The notes under the pieces are model-generated. The model had not been told where the DNA came from and did no database searches. It was given only the letters and a program-made list of their open reading frames with translations. A DNA stretch of 64,000 nucleotides. Source: Cryobacterium soli. GTDB taxonomy: Bacteria; Actinomycetota; Actinomycetes; Actinomycetales; Microbacteriaceae. The stretch is from assembly GCF_003611035.1 (NCBI RefSeq), contig NZ_CP030033.1, positions 744,001-808,000 on the forward strand. The letters are read 5' to 3'. Each line of letters starts with the position of its first letter. Position 1 is the first letter of the stretch. Position numbers and translations under genes: made by a program. Positions 17,867 to 26,054 of this stretch are shown in pieces.

Positions 17867-18561
17867 CGCACCACCCGGTCGGGGTCCCAGGGCACCGACC
17901 AGCCGAGCTCGTCGAACATGCGCGAGAGCACGATGGCGGTGAAGCCCCACACCAGCCGGCCGTCCACGGTGAACGCCGGTGCCCGGTAGCTGATCCCGCC
18001 CACGGCGTGCTCGGTATTGGCCCGGCTAGCCGGGTCGAGCAGGTCGGCCACGGGCATCCGGAACACGTCGACGGTTTCGGCGTGGTCCACTGCGGCGACC
18101 TGCGACGGCCGGGCCCACCAGGCCGGCACCGGGCTGACCAGGTGGTTGCTCACTGGCACCGGCAGGGGCGGCAGGGTGCCCAGCGGTTCGATGCCCTCCG
18201 GGTCCAGCCCGGTCTCTTCGACCGCCTCGCGGAGCGCGGCCGCTACCGGTCCGGTGTCGGATGCTTCGACCCGGCCGCCCGGGAACGCGATCTGGCCGGG
18301 GTGACTGCCGAGTGTGGATGCTCGCCGGAGCAGCAGGACGTCGAGGTCGCGCGGCACCCCACCGTGCGCGGTGCCGACGTCCGGGATGCCGACCGCCGAC
18401 GTCTGCGCCGGCACGGCGTCGAGCACTCCGAAGAGCACCAGCACCGCGGCCCGCCGGGCATTCCGGGCGGACGGGAGCACCCGGGTGCCGCCGGTGTGCC
18501 AGTCCAGGCCGCGCTCGCACAGTGCCGCCAGTTCGGCGCGTGGATCTCTGGGCCGAAGCAT
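17854..18561 (-). CDS. NUDIX hydrolase, CoA pyrophosphatase-like
   Basis: NUDIX-fold pyrophosphohydrolase, 235 aa, closest in style to CoA/acyl-CoA diphosphatases (NudL-type). The Nudix box reads GGRVEASD...AALREAVEETGLDPEGIE (95-124) with the metal-binding REAVEE at 111-116, preceded by the family hallmark LLLRRASTLGSHPGQIAFPGGRVE. The LPPLPVPVSNHLVSPVPAWW stretch behind the box also fits the CoA-specific branch. It has no Shine-Dalgarno at a usable distance; TAGGCT lies 6 bases before the ATG, one of several such starts in this window. The terminator hairpin overlaps its stop. Confidence 0.88.
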   Translation of the reverse strand: MLRPRDPRAELAALCERGLDWHTGGTRVLPSARNARRAAVLVLFGVLDAVPAQTSAVGIPDVGTAHGGVPRDLDVLLLRRASTLGSHPGQIAFPGGRVEASDTGPVAAALREAVEETGLDPEGIEPLGTLPPLPVPVSNHLVSPVPAWWARPSQVAAVDHAETVDVFRMPVADLLDPASRANTEHAVGGISYRAPAFTVDGRLVWGFTAIVLSRMFDELGWSVPWDPDRVVRPDR

Positions 18562-18596
18562 GACTCCAGCCTACGCACCGTGCGCCCCCGCCCCGA

Positions 18597-21506
18597 TCAA
18601 CCGGCGGCGCCGTGGGCCAGGTTCTCCACTGCGTGGTGCAGGTGCAGGGCCTTCTCGTCGGCGTGACCCATCGGCATGAGGTCGAAGACCACCCGCTGCA
18701 CGGTCCCGGTAAACGCGTTCGGCGCCTGATCTTCATAGTCCCGGTCCACGACGAGTCCATTGTCGCGGCCGATGTCCAGGCCCGAGTAGCTGGTGAACGC
18801 GATCGGCACGGTGTGCGGCAGGTCGCCGTCCCCGACGGGTTCGTCGTTCACGAACAGCGTCACGTGGCCGCCGGTACCGGGTCTGTTCTCGGTGGCCTCG
18901 AACAGCATCCGCACCCGCACGTCGCCGGCCGGCAACGGCGCATCCGCTTTCTGGCGATAGGTTTCAACGCCCAGGAACGAGTAGGTGTGCGTAAGGACCC
19001 CTTCAGCATCAACCCACAGGGCGAACCCGCCGATGAAGTCGGCATGCGCCACGACCACTCCCTGCGCTCCCCCGGCCGGTACGGTCAGATGCGCCTCAAT
19101 GGCGTACGACCGCCCGTAGATGCGCGGGATCATGCCGCGTTGGATGTTCTGCACGTCGCCGGCGAAGGTGAATTTGGTCACGGTGGACATGGGCGGCAGG
19201 ATGCCGTAGATCGCCGACATCCCTCCCATCAAGGGCAACACGTGATTCTCCTTGGCTGCCGCCCACCACAGCTCCTGTAGCTCACGCACCTTGTCTGGGT
19301 GCTCGGCGGCGAGGTCCCGGTTCTGGGCGAAGTCGTCGGGCAGGTAGTACAGTTCCCAGCCCACGTCACGGTCCGGGTCCCAGTCGGCGTCCGGGCCGAA
19401 CTGGGCAAGCGTCGCCGGCGACATGTCCCAGGGGATGCGGTCGGGCCGGGAGGCTGCCCACCAGCCGTCCTGGTACATCGCCCGACTTCCGAACATCTCG
19501 AAGTACTGCGCCCGGTGCCGTTCGGGAGCGATGGAGTCGTCGAAACTGAACAGGAAGCTGGTGCCGTCCATGGGCTCCTGGGCGATGCCGTCCACGGTTT
19601 TCGCCTCCGGGATGCCCGCCGCTTCGAGAACCGTGGGCGCGATGTCGATCACATGGGTGAACTGGGTGCGCAGCGCGTCTCCGGGCCGCAGGCGGGTGGG
19701 CCAGGACACCACCATCGGGTCACGGGTTCCGCCCAGGTGGCTGGCGTCCTGCTTGCCCCACTGGAACGGGGTGTTGCTGGCGTGCGCCCACGCGGCGGCA
19801 ATGTGCGGGGCGGTGTGGATGCCGCCCAGCGCGTCGATGCCGCCGTACTGTTCGATGAGGTCGGTCTGTTGGTCCGCGTCGAGCACCAGCCCGTTCAGGA
19901 AGGTCAGCTCGTTGAACGACCCCGTGGTGGTGCCCTCCAGGCTGGCGCCGTTGTCGCCCCAGATGTAGAAGATCAGGGTGTTCTCCAGGTCGCCCATCTC
20001 CTCCAGGGAGTCCAGCAGCCGGCCGACATTCCAGTCCGCGTTCTCCTGGTAGCCGCAGTACACCTCCATCTGGCGGGCGTAGAGCCGGCGTTGCGCCTCG
20101 GTCAACGAATCCCAGGCCGGGAAGAGGTCGGGGCGAGGGGTGAGTTCGGTCTCCGGGGGCACGATGCCGAGTTCCTTCTGCCGTGCCAGGGTCTTCTCCC
20201 GCAACACGTCCCAGCCGTCGTCGAATTGGCCGGCGTACTTGTCGGCCCATTCCTTGGCCACGTGGTGCGGGGCGTGCGCACAGCCCGTCGAGTAGTACAT
20301 CATCCAGGGCTTCACCGGGTCCTGCGCCCGCACGGCGTGCAACCACTCGGTGGCTTTGTCAGTGAGGTCGTCCGGGAAGTAGTACTGCCGGCCGTCCTGG
20401 GCGGTCGGCACCCCGATGACGCTGTCGTCGAGGGTGATGATGGGGTCGTACTGGCCGGCGGCGCCGGACAGGAACCCCCACCAGTGGTCGAAGCCCCACC
20501 CCTTGGGCCAGTGGTCGAACGGGCCGGCCGCGCCCTGCACGTTGTCGGGAGTGAGGTGCCACTTGCCGAACCCGCCGGTGACATACCCGTTCTCCGAGAG
20601 GATACGGGGCAGCGCCGCGCAGCTACGCGGCTTGGCGGCCGTGTAGCCGGGGAACGGTCCGGGATACTCGGCAATGGACCCGAACCCCACTCGGTGTTGG
20701 TTACGGCCCGTGAGCAACGCAGCTCGGGTGGGCGAGCAGACAGCGGTGACGTGGAAGCGGTTGTAGGTGGTGCCGCGTTCCTGCACCCGGGTGAAGTTGG
20801 GGGTGCGCACCGGACCGCCGAAGGTGTCCGGGGCGCCGTAGCCTGCGTCGTCGATGAGCACGATGAGCACGTTCGGGGCGCCGGCGGGCGCCCGCGGTCC
20901 GGGAATCATCGACCAGTCGGCCACCGAATCGGCGAGGGTGCGGCCGGCCGTACCGCCGAACGAGCGGTCCGGCATCGGCAGCACCGTGCGGTCAGGAACG
21001 AACTTCCCCATCGCCTGATCCAATTCAGCCTCCAGCTCGGCCAGATCCGTGGGACCGGACTCGACCAGGGAGAACAAGAACGCACCGGCCAGGTGCAGCT
21101 CCACGGCCAGCCGGTGCTCGGCGGGAAACACCCCGATCACGGCCGCCGACCCCGCACCAAGCGCCGAACCGATCTCATCGTGAACCACCCGGCGCAACCG
21201 GTGCCCGGTGAAGGTATCCACCAGGGCGCCGCCGGCGGCGCCGACCACCACGGTTCCCAGCATCACCGGGGCGAACAGACCGACCACGACGCCCACCCCG
21301 GTGCCCCAGCCGAGCCCGGTGTGGCCATGGTCGTCGCCGGTGTGCTCCAGGCGCACCTCGCCCTGCGCGTTCTTGGTCACCAGGATCATGCCCCGGGTGG
21401 CGAGCTGCCGTGCCCGCACGAGCGCCGCCGTGGCGAGGAAGTCCCGCCGGGCCGTGTCGATGTCCTGGTAACCCGCCACTACGAGCACCATCTCGTTGTC
21501 GCTCAT
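18597..21506 (-). CDS. Sulfatase (arylsulfatase) with extra N-terminal DUF1269-like domain
   Basis: A 969-aa protein with two parts. Residues 5-165 resemble DUF1269 (membrane-associated, stress-linked): VLVVAGYQDIDTARRDF, a basic strand, then a Gly-rich hydrophobic segment (GWGTGVGVVVGLFAPVMLGTVVVGAAGGALVD, 67-97) and an acidic helix. From about 205 it is a complete type I sulfatase with metal ligands D219/D220 (IDDAGYG), the formylglycine motif C257-S-P-T-R261 in CSPTRAALLTGR, and GFGKWHLTPD. The C-terminal half carries conserved arylsulfatase sequence and a beta-sandwich end. ATG 21506 has GAAGGG 8 bases upstream. There is no signal peptide, so cytoplasmic or membrane-associated action is implied. 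No formylglycine-generating enzyme gene is nearby. Confidence 0.88.
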   Translation of the reverse strand: MSDNEMVLVVAGYQDIDTARRDFLATAALVRARQLATRGMILVTKNAQGEVRLEHTGDDHGHTGLGWGTGVGVVVGLFAPVMLGTVVVGAAGGALVDTFTGHRLRRVVHDEIGSALGAGSAAVIGVFPAEHRLAVELHLAGAFLFSLVESGPTDLAELEAELDQAMGKFVPDRTVLPMPDRSFGGTAGRTLADSVADWSMIPGPRAPAGAPNVLIVLIDDAGYGAPDTFGGPVRTPNFTRVQERGTTYNRFHVTAVCSPTRAALLTGRNQHRVGFGSIAEYPGPFPGYTAAKPRSCAALPRILSENGYVTGGFGKWHLTPDNVQGAAGPFDHWPKGWGFDHWWGFLSGAAGQYDPIITLDDSVIGVPTAQDGRQYYFPDDLTDKATEWLHAVRAQDPVKPWMMYYSTGCAHAPHHVAKEWADKYAGQFDDGWDVLREKTLARQKELGIVPPETELTPRPDLFPAWDSLTEAQRRLYARQMEVYCGYQENADWNVGRLLDSLEEMGDLENTLIFYIWGDNGASLEGTTTGSFNELTFLNGLVLDADQQTDLIEQYGGIDALGGIHTAPHIAAAWAHASNTPFQWGKQDASHLGGTRDPMVVSWPTRLRPGDALRTQFTHVIDIAPTVLEAAGIPEAKTVDGIAQEPMDGTSFLFSFDDSIAPERHRAQYFEMFGSRAMYQDGWWAASRPDRIPWDMSPATLAQFGPDADWDPDRDVGWELYYLPDDFAQNRDLAAEHPDKVRELQELWWAAAKENHVLPLMGGMSAIYGILPPMSTVTKFTFAGDVQNIQRGMIPRIYGRSYAIEAHLTVPAGGAQGVVVAHADFIGGFALWVDAEGVLTHTYSFLGVETYRQKADAPLPAGDVRVRMLFEATENRPGTGGHVTLFVNDEPVGDGDLPHTVPIAFTSYSGLDIGRDNGLVVDRDYEDQAPNAFTGTVQRVVFDLMPMGHADEKALHLHHAVENLAHGAAG

Positions 21507-21753
21507 CCGTTGCACCCTTCGATCGCTCGTCGGAACCTGGTTGTGCAGGCACAATAGCCCGAGAAACGCCAGGCCGATGTTGACAGCGACACAAGCGGGC
21601 ACGACTGTGGTCTGCAGGTTCGCGCACCGCCATCGCCGAACAGGCTGTCGGAATCGCCAGGGGCTGGAACAGACACGGGCGTAGAGTCGCCCGCTGCTCC
21701 GGTCACGGCCTGCACCAGCCGTCACCGTACCGACACGTCGCTAGGCTGGCGGC

Positions 21754-21960
21754 ATGACCCAGTCGTGGATAGCGCCGCCGATGTCCTTCGGCACGGCGAT
21801 CAGCACGGTGTTTCGCAAGTATGCGGAGTTCGGGGGCCGGGCCACCCGCGCCGAGTTCTGGTGGTTCACGCTCTTCGCCGCCCTCGTGAGCAGGTCATGC
21901 GCTGGTGCGAGCCGACCTGGCCCGACGGCCCGAAGGACTAACCCCCTCCAGGTGTTCTGA
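21754..21960 (+). pseudogene. DUF805 membrane-protein remnant
   Basis: The first 46 codons read as a normal DUF805 N-terminus (FGTAISTVFRKYAEFGGRATRAEFWWFTLFAAL), after which the frame turns into unrelated Ser/Arg/Pro residues and stops at 21960. In another frame, directly downstream, WCEPTWPDGPKD-stop (21903-21941) looks like the original C-terminus. The simplest explanation is an internal deletion of two or three membrane helices with a frameshift. The promoter is intact: TAGGCT lies 6 bases before the ATG. A functional truncated peptide cannot be excluded. Confidence 0.6.
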
Positions 21961-22007
21961 GCCGGGCCACGGCGTCCCTGGGCGACGCGCTCACTGCGCC
22001 TCCATCG

Positions 22008-22041
22008 GGCGACCGCGCCCGCTACAGCGGGCGCGGTCGCC
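22008..22041 (-). terminator. Terminator hairpin after pgi
   Basis: A perfect 15-bp stem (22008-22022 with 22027-22041) with loop TACA lies 43 bases beyond the pgi stop on the minus strand. It is very GC-rich and has no U-tract. It also lies downstream of the DUF805 remnant and could serve both strands. Confidence 0.65.
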
Positions 22042-22084
22042 GGTCAGAGGTGCGGTGACCGGCGCTGGGGCCACCGCACTGCGA

Positions 22085-23812
22085 CTACTTACGCAGTTCG
22101 AGGTACTTCGCGATCAGCGCCTTGGTCGACGAGTCCTGAGCCTCGAGCGCAGCACTGTCGCCCTGCACCGCGGGGGTCACCTGCAGCGCCAGCTGCTTGC
22201 CCAGCTCCACGCCCCACTGGTCGAAGGAGTCGATGCCCCAGACGGTACCCTCGACGAACACAATGTGTTCGTAGAGCGCGATGAGCTGGCCGACAACGCT
22301 CGGCGTGAGCGCGGGCGCGAGGATCGACGTGGTCGGGCGGTTGCCGCTGAACACGCGGGCCGGAACGATCGACTCCGCGACGCCGTCGGCGCGCACCTCG
22401 TCGGCGGTCTTACCGAAGGCCAGCGCCTTGGTCTGGGCGAAGTAGTTGGCCATGAACAGCGTGTGCACGTCCTGTCCGGGCTGGACGCCCGCACCGTCGC
22501 CGGTCTCGTCCTTCAGCGGGTGCGCCGGGTTGGCCACGGCGATGAAGTCCGCCGGAACCAGCCGGGTGCCCTGGTGGATGAGCTGGTAGAACGCGTGCTG
22601 GCCGTTGGTGCCCGGTTCGCCCCAGAAGACCTCTCCGGTGTCGGTCGTGACCGGGCTGCCGTCCCAGCGCACGCTCTTGCCGTTGGACTCCATGGTGAGC
22701 TGCTGCAGGTAGGCGGGGAAGCGGTGCAGGTACTGTGCGTACGGGAGCACCGCGTGGCTCTGTGCATTGAGGAAATTGGTGTACCAGACGTTGAGCAGGC
22801 CCATCAGAACCGGCACGTTCTGCTCGAGCGGCGCGGTGCGGGTGTGCTCGTCGATGGCGTGGAAGCCGGCGAGGAACTCGCGCCAGTTGTCGGGTCCGAT
22901 GGCGATGACCACCGAGGTGCCGATGGCGGAGTCGACCGAGTAGCGGCCGCCGACCCAGTCCCAGAAGCCGAACGCGTTCTCGGGGTCGATGCCGAAGGCC
23001 TTGACCTTGTCGAGGGCCGTGGAGACGGCGACGAAGTGCTTGGCGACGGCATCCGTGCGGGCCGCATCCGTGTCGTCGAGGACGCCGGCGGAGGCCAGCT
23101 CCGCCCAGAGCCATTCGCGCGCGAGGCGGGCGTTGGTGAGGGTTTCGAGGGTGCCGAAGGTCTTGGAGGCGACGATGAACAGCGTGGTCTCGGGGTCGAG
23201 GCCGGCGGTCTTCTCGTAGACGTCGGTCGGGTCGATGTTCGAAACGAAGCGCACCTCGAGGCCCGGCTTCACGTAGGGCTTGAGGGCCTCGTAGACCATC
23301 ACCGGGCCGAGGTCGGAGCCGCCGATGCCGATGTTGACCACGGTGCTGATCGGCTTGCCGGTCACGCCGGTCCACTCGCCGGAGCGCACCTTGTCGGCGA
23401 ACGCGTAGACCTTGTCGAGCGTGGCGTGCACGTCGGCGTCGACGTCCTGGCCGTCGACGATGAAACCGGCCGGCGGCACCAGGCCGGCGGCGTTCTTGGG
23501 ACGGCGGAGCGCCGTGTGCAGCACCGCGCGGTCTTCGGTGGCGTTGATGTGCTCGCCGGCGATCATCGCCTGGTAGCGGCCCGCAACGTCGACGTCCTGC
23601 GCGAGCTGCACGAGGTGGCCGAGGATCTCCTCGGTGATGAGGCCCTTGGACAGGTCGACGGTGAGGTCGGCCGCCTGGAAGGTGTACCGATCGGCGCGAT
23701 CGGCATCGGCGTCGAACCACCCGCGCAGGTCGGGCGTGAAGCCGTCGGCGATGCCGGCGAGCTGCTTCCACGCGTCGGTCGAAGTGGGATCAACGGGGGT
23801 ATTTTCGGCCAC
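22085..23812 (-). CDS. pgi: Glucose-6-phosphate isomerase
   Basis: Cytoplasmic enzyme interconverting glucose-6-phosphate and fructose-6-phosphate, 575 aa, near the usual bacterial length of 540-560. Clear conservation throughout: [18 protein letters not shown] near residue 85, the sugar-phosphate site [18 protein letters not shown], the long [12 protein letters not shown] segment, the catalytic-Glu region [29 protein letters not shown], and [14 protein letters not shown] near the end. The start is GTG with AGGAGGG four bases upstream. It is a single-gene unit between two unrelated genes, with a hairpin terminator. Confidence 0.97.
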   Translation of the reverse strand: MAENTPVDPTSTDAWKQLAGIADGFTPDLRGWFDADADRADRYTFQAADLTVDLSKGLITEEILGHLVQLAQDVDVAGRYQAMIAGEHINATEDRAVLHTALRRPKNAAGLVPPAGFIVDGQDVDADVHATLDKVYAFADKVRSGEWTGVTGKPISTVVNIGIGGSDLGPVMVYEALKPYVKPGLEVRFVSNIDPTDVYEKTAGLDPETTLFIVASKTFGTLETLTNARLAREWLWAELASAGVLDDTDAARTDAVAKHFVAVSTALDKVKAFGIDPENAFGFWDWVGGRYSVDSAIGTSVVIAIGPDNWREFLAGFHAIDEHTRTAPLEQNVPVLMGLLNVWYTNFLNAQSHAVLPYAQYLHRFPAYLQQLTMESNGKSVRWDGSPVTTDTGEVFWGEPGTNGQHAFYQLIHQGTRLVPADFIAVANPAHPLKDETGDGAGVQPGQDVHTLFMANYFAQTKALAFGKTADEVRADGVAESIVPARVFSGNRPTTSILAPALTPSVVGQLIALYEHIVFVEGTVWGIDSFDQWGVELGKQLALQVTPAVQGDSAALEAQDSSTKALIAKYLELRK

Positions 23813-23964
23813 GAGGCCCTCCTGGATGCGTCAGAACACGGTCCACAACTCCCGCAGCGCTGCGAGGCGGTCCGAGAGCAAGCCTATTGCCACGCCGTAC
23901 CTCACCGCACATCGTGACGCAGGTCAGTGGCCGGCCGGCGCCGGGGCGGGTGCAGACTATCGGA

Positions 23965-24468
23965 ATGACCACACGTCGCACGCGCACCCTCATCGTGCTC
24001 CGGCACGCCAAGTCCGACTGGTCGGGCGGTGAAGCCGACATCGACCGTACGCTCAATGCCCGAGGGCAGAGCCAGGCTCCGGATGCCGGCAGCTGGCTGG
24101 CCGAGCACCACCCCGGCATCGACCTGGCCATCGTCTCCCCCGCCACGCGGGCCCGCAGCACCTGGGCGTTGGCCTCGGCCGAGCTCAGCATCGCCCCGGA
24201 GGCACGCGTCGACGAGCGCGCGTATGCCGCCTCCGTCACCGATCTGCTCGAGATCGTGCGGGAACTGCCCGACGAGCTGGAGAGCGTGATTCTCGTGGCC
24301 CACAATCCCGGCCTCGAGGAGCTGGTCTACGCGCTCACCGGGGAGAGCGTCAGGATGTCGACGTCGGCGCTGGCCGTGCTCGGTGTGCCGGGTGGTTGGG
24401 CCGACCTGCCGGCCTCGACGGCGGTTCTCCTCTTCTCTGTCCGCCTCGGCCCGGCCGGGCTCGACTAG
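23965..24468 (+). CDS. SixA-like phosphohistidine phosphatase (histidine phosphatase superfamily)
   Basis: A 167-aa histidine phosphatase of the SixA branch. The nucleophilic motif is truncated to VLRHAKSDW (residues 11-19), the SixA-type variant of RHG, and the second catalytic His is in VAHNPGLEEL (111-120). Arg and Glu ligands appear in SPATRARSTWALA. SixA removes phosphate from phosphohistidine proteins such as PTS components; whether that applies here is unknown. The open frame continues upstream to 23887, but ATG 23965 begins the fold. There is no Shine-Dalgarno; CAGACT lies 6 bases upstream as a weak leaderless -10. Confidence 0.87.
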   Translation: MTTRRTRTLIVLRHAKSDWSGGEADIDRTLNARGQSQAPDAGSWLAEHHPGIDLAIVSPATRARSTWALASAELSIAPEARVDERAYAASVTDLLEIVRELPDELESVILVAHNPGLEELVYALTGESVRMSTSALAVLGVPGGWADLPASTAVLLFSVRLGPAGLD

Positions 24469-24511
24469 CCGCGCGCGACGAGCTGTCGTGGCGAACGTGC
24501 TCGGCCCGTCG

Positions 24512-25453
24512 TCAGTCGGCCTGAGCGGCTTCCATGCGCAACGGGAGCCGCCGAACGCTCTCGAACTGCCGGTGCGAGCCGTCGACCGGATCGGTGAAGG
24601 ACACCTCGCTGGCCAGGAGCTGGAGCGGCCGGCTGAAGTCGTGCACCGACACATCCTGCACCACGGGGTAGATCGGGTCGTCGGTGATCGGGATGCCGAG
24701 GCCCAGCATGTGCAGGCGCAACTGGTGGGTGCGCCCGGTCGTGGGCGTCAGCCGGTACTCCCCCGACTCCCCGTGTGTGCCCGCCAGTTCGATGCGTGAC
24801 TCGGCGTTGGCCGGGGCGCCGGGCACCACCTCGCCCTGCCACTGACCGGGCCGGGTCGCGAGGTGGTTGCGCACCGTGACGGGCAGGTCGAGTTCCGGGC
24901 GTAGCGCCGCCAGGGCCCGGTACACCTTGCCCACCTCGCCGCGTTGGAAGAGGGTCTGGTAGGCACCGCGCCAGCGGCGTTCGGTGGCCAGGACCAGCAG
25001 GCCACTGGTCACCCGGTCCAGTCGGTGCAACGGCGAGAGCTCGGGCAAGCCCAGTTCGGCGCGCAGCCGAACGACGACGCTCTGCACGACATGCCGTCCT
25101 CGCGGGATGCTGGAGAGGAACGGGGGCTTGTCGATCACCACGATCCGCTCGTCCCGGTAGACCAGGTGCAGCGCGCCGGGCACCGCCGGTTCGTCGGCCA
25201 GGTCCCGGTGGAACCAGATGAACGTGGTGGGCCGGTACCGGTCGGTCCCGGCGACCGGCGCGCCGTTCTCGTAGACGAATCGGCCGGCGGCCAGGAACCC
25301 GGCCACCTCCACGAACTCGCTCAGCCGTTCCTGCAGCCAGGCGCCCATGGTAGGCCAGGTCGGCTGCGGTGCGCCCGGTCGGTCGCGCTCGGGGGTGCAC
25401 ACCCACGCCGCTTCGAGCCCGTGTCGTTGTGGCAGGGGCGAACGTGGGGGCAT
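24512..25453 (-). CDS. RluA-family pseudouridine synthase
   Basis: Pseudouridine synthase of 313 aa that isomerises uridine in rRNA or tRNA. The catalytic domain starts with HLVYRDERIVVIDKPPFLSS (96-115) and contains HRLDRVTSG (143-151), with D146 the catalytic Asp. TTGRTHQLRLHMLGLGIPI and DPIYP follow, as in RluA/RluC-type enzymes. No S4 domain is evident at the N-terminus; the first 90 residues are an extra segment typical of actinobacterial members. The target base is not predictable. TACGAT sits 6 bases before the ATG with no ribosome site, a leaderless-type start. Confidence 0.92.
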   Translation of the reverse strand: MPPRSPLPQRHGLEAAWVCTPERDRPGAPQPTWPTMGAWLQERLSEFVEVAGFLAAGRFVYENGAPVAGTDRYRPTTFIWFHRDLADEPAVPGALHLVYRDERIVVIDKPPFLSSIPRGRHVVQSVVVRLRAELGLPELSPLHRLDRVTSGLLVLATERRWRGAYQTLFQRGEVGKVYRALAALRPELDLPVTVRNHLATRPGQWQGEVVPGAPANAESRIELAGTHGESGEYRLTPTTGRTHQLRLHMLGLGIPITDDPIYPVVQDVSVHDFSRPLQLLASEVSFTDPVDGSHRQFESVRRLPLRMEAAQAD

Positions 25454-25471
25454 CCCCCGATCGTATGCGCC

Positions 25472-25882
25472 CTAGGAGGCGGGGAGCGCTGCGCCGATGA
25501 TCGCGTCGAGCTCGATCTCCACGAGAAGGTCGGGGGCGGCCAGCGCGCCCACCGCCACGGCGACCAGGGCGGGGCGGATGCTGCCGAAGATCTCTCCGTG
25601 CACGGCGCCGACGGTGTCGAAGTCGGCGATGTCCTTCAGGTACACCCGGGTGCGCACCACCTCGTCGAAGCTTGCGCCGGCCTGCTCGAGGGCCGCGCCG
25701 ATGCGCACGAAGATCTCGCGGGCCTGCGCCGCGGCATCCGCCCCGCCGACGGCCCCATCGGGCGAACTGGCGGTGGTACCGGCGACGAACACGAACGCGC
25801 CCGCCTTCACTGCGCGGGAGTAGCCGACGACGGGCTCCCAGGCGGAGCCGGACGAGATGTTCTGGCGGGTGTATTCGGTCAT
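25472..25882 (-). CDS. RidA family protein
   Basis: Small 136-aa YjgF/YER057c/UK114 (RidA) protein, a homotrimer whose best-known members deaminate reactive enamine/imine intermediates from PLP enzymes. Recognisable elements are GYSRAVKAGAFVFVAGTTA near residue 20, QAREIFVRIGAALEQAGASFDEVVRTRVYLKDI (with the conserved Arg), and RPALVAVAVGALAAPDLLVEIELDAI at the end. GAGGA lies just before the ATG. It lies 18 bases upstream of the RluA-like gene on the same strand. Confidence 0.93.
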   Translation of the reverse strand: MTEYTRQNISSGSAWEPVVGYSRAVKAGAFVFVAGTTASSPDGAVGGADAAAQAREIFVRIGAALEQAGASFDEVVRTRVYLKDIADFDTVGAVHGEIFGSIRPALVAVAVGALAAPDLLVEIELDAIIGAALPAS

Positions 25883-26054
25883 GGTGTCCTCGCTGGGGGC
25901 CTGTTTCGGGCGTCACTAAGGGGGTGACGAAACTCTGACATTACCGGGTCGCGCGGCGCGCGCAGGATGCCGGGGCGCACACCGGATGGCGAGGCTCAAG
26001 CCCGGAACCGCGGGCCGAGTTCCACGAGCCGCCTGCCGGTGTCGGCGCGGTCCG

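Noticed and set aside
19299..21557. 752-codon plus-strand ORF opposite the sulfatase
   Set aside because: Antisense to a gene with an intact catalytic motif; no signal or domain of its own.
21905..23917. 670-codon plus-strand ORF opposite pgi
   Set aside because: It is the reverse shadow of the unmistakable pgi gene: no domain, biased toward Gly/Ala/Val/Arg, and no start signal.
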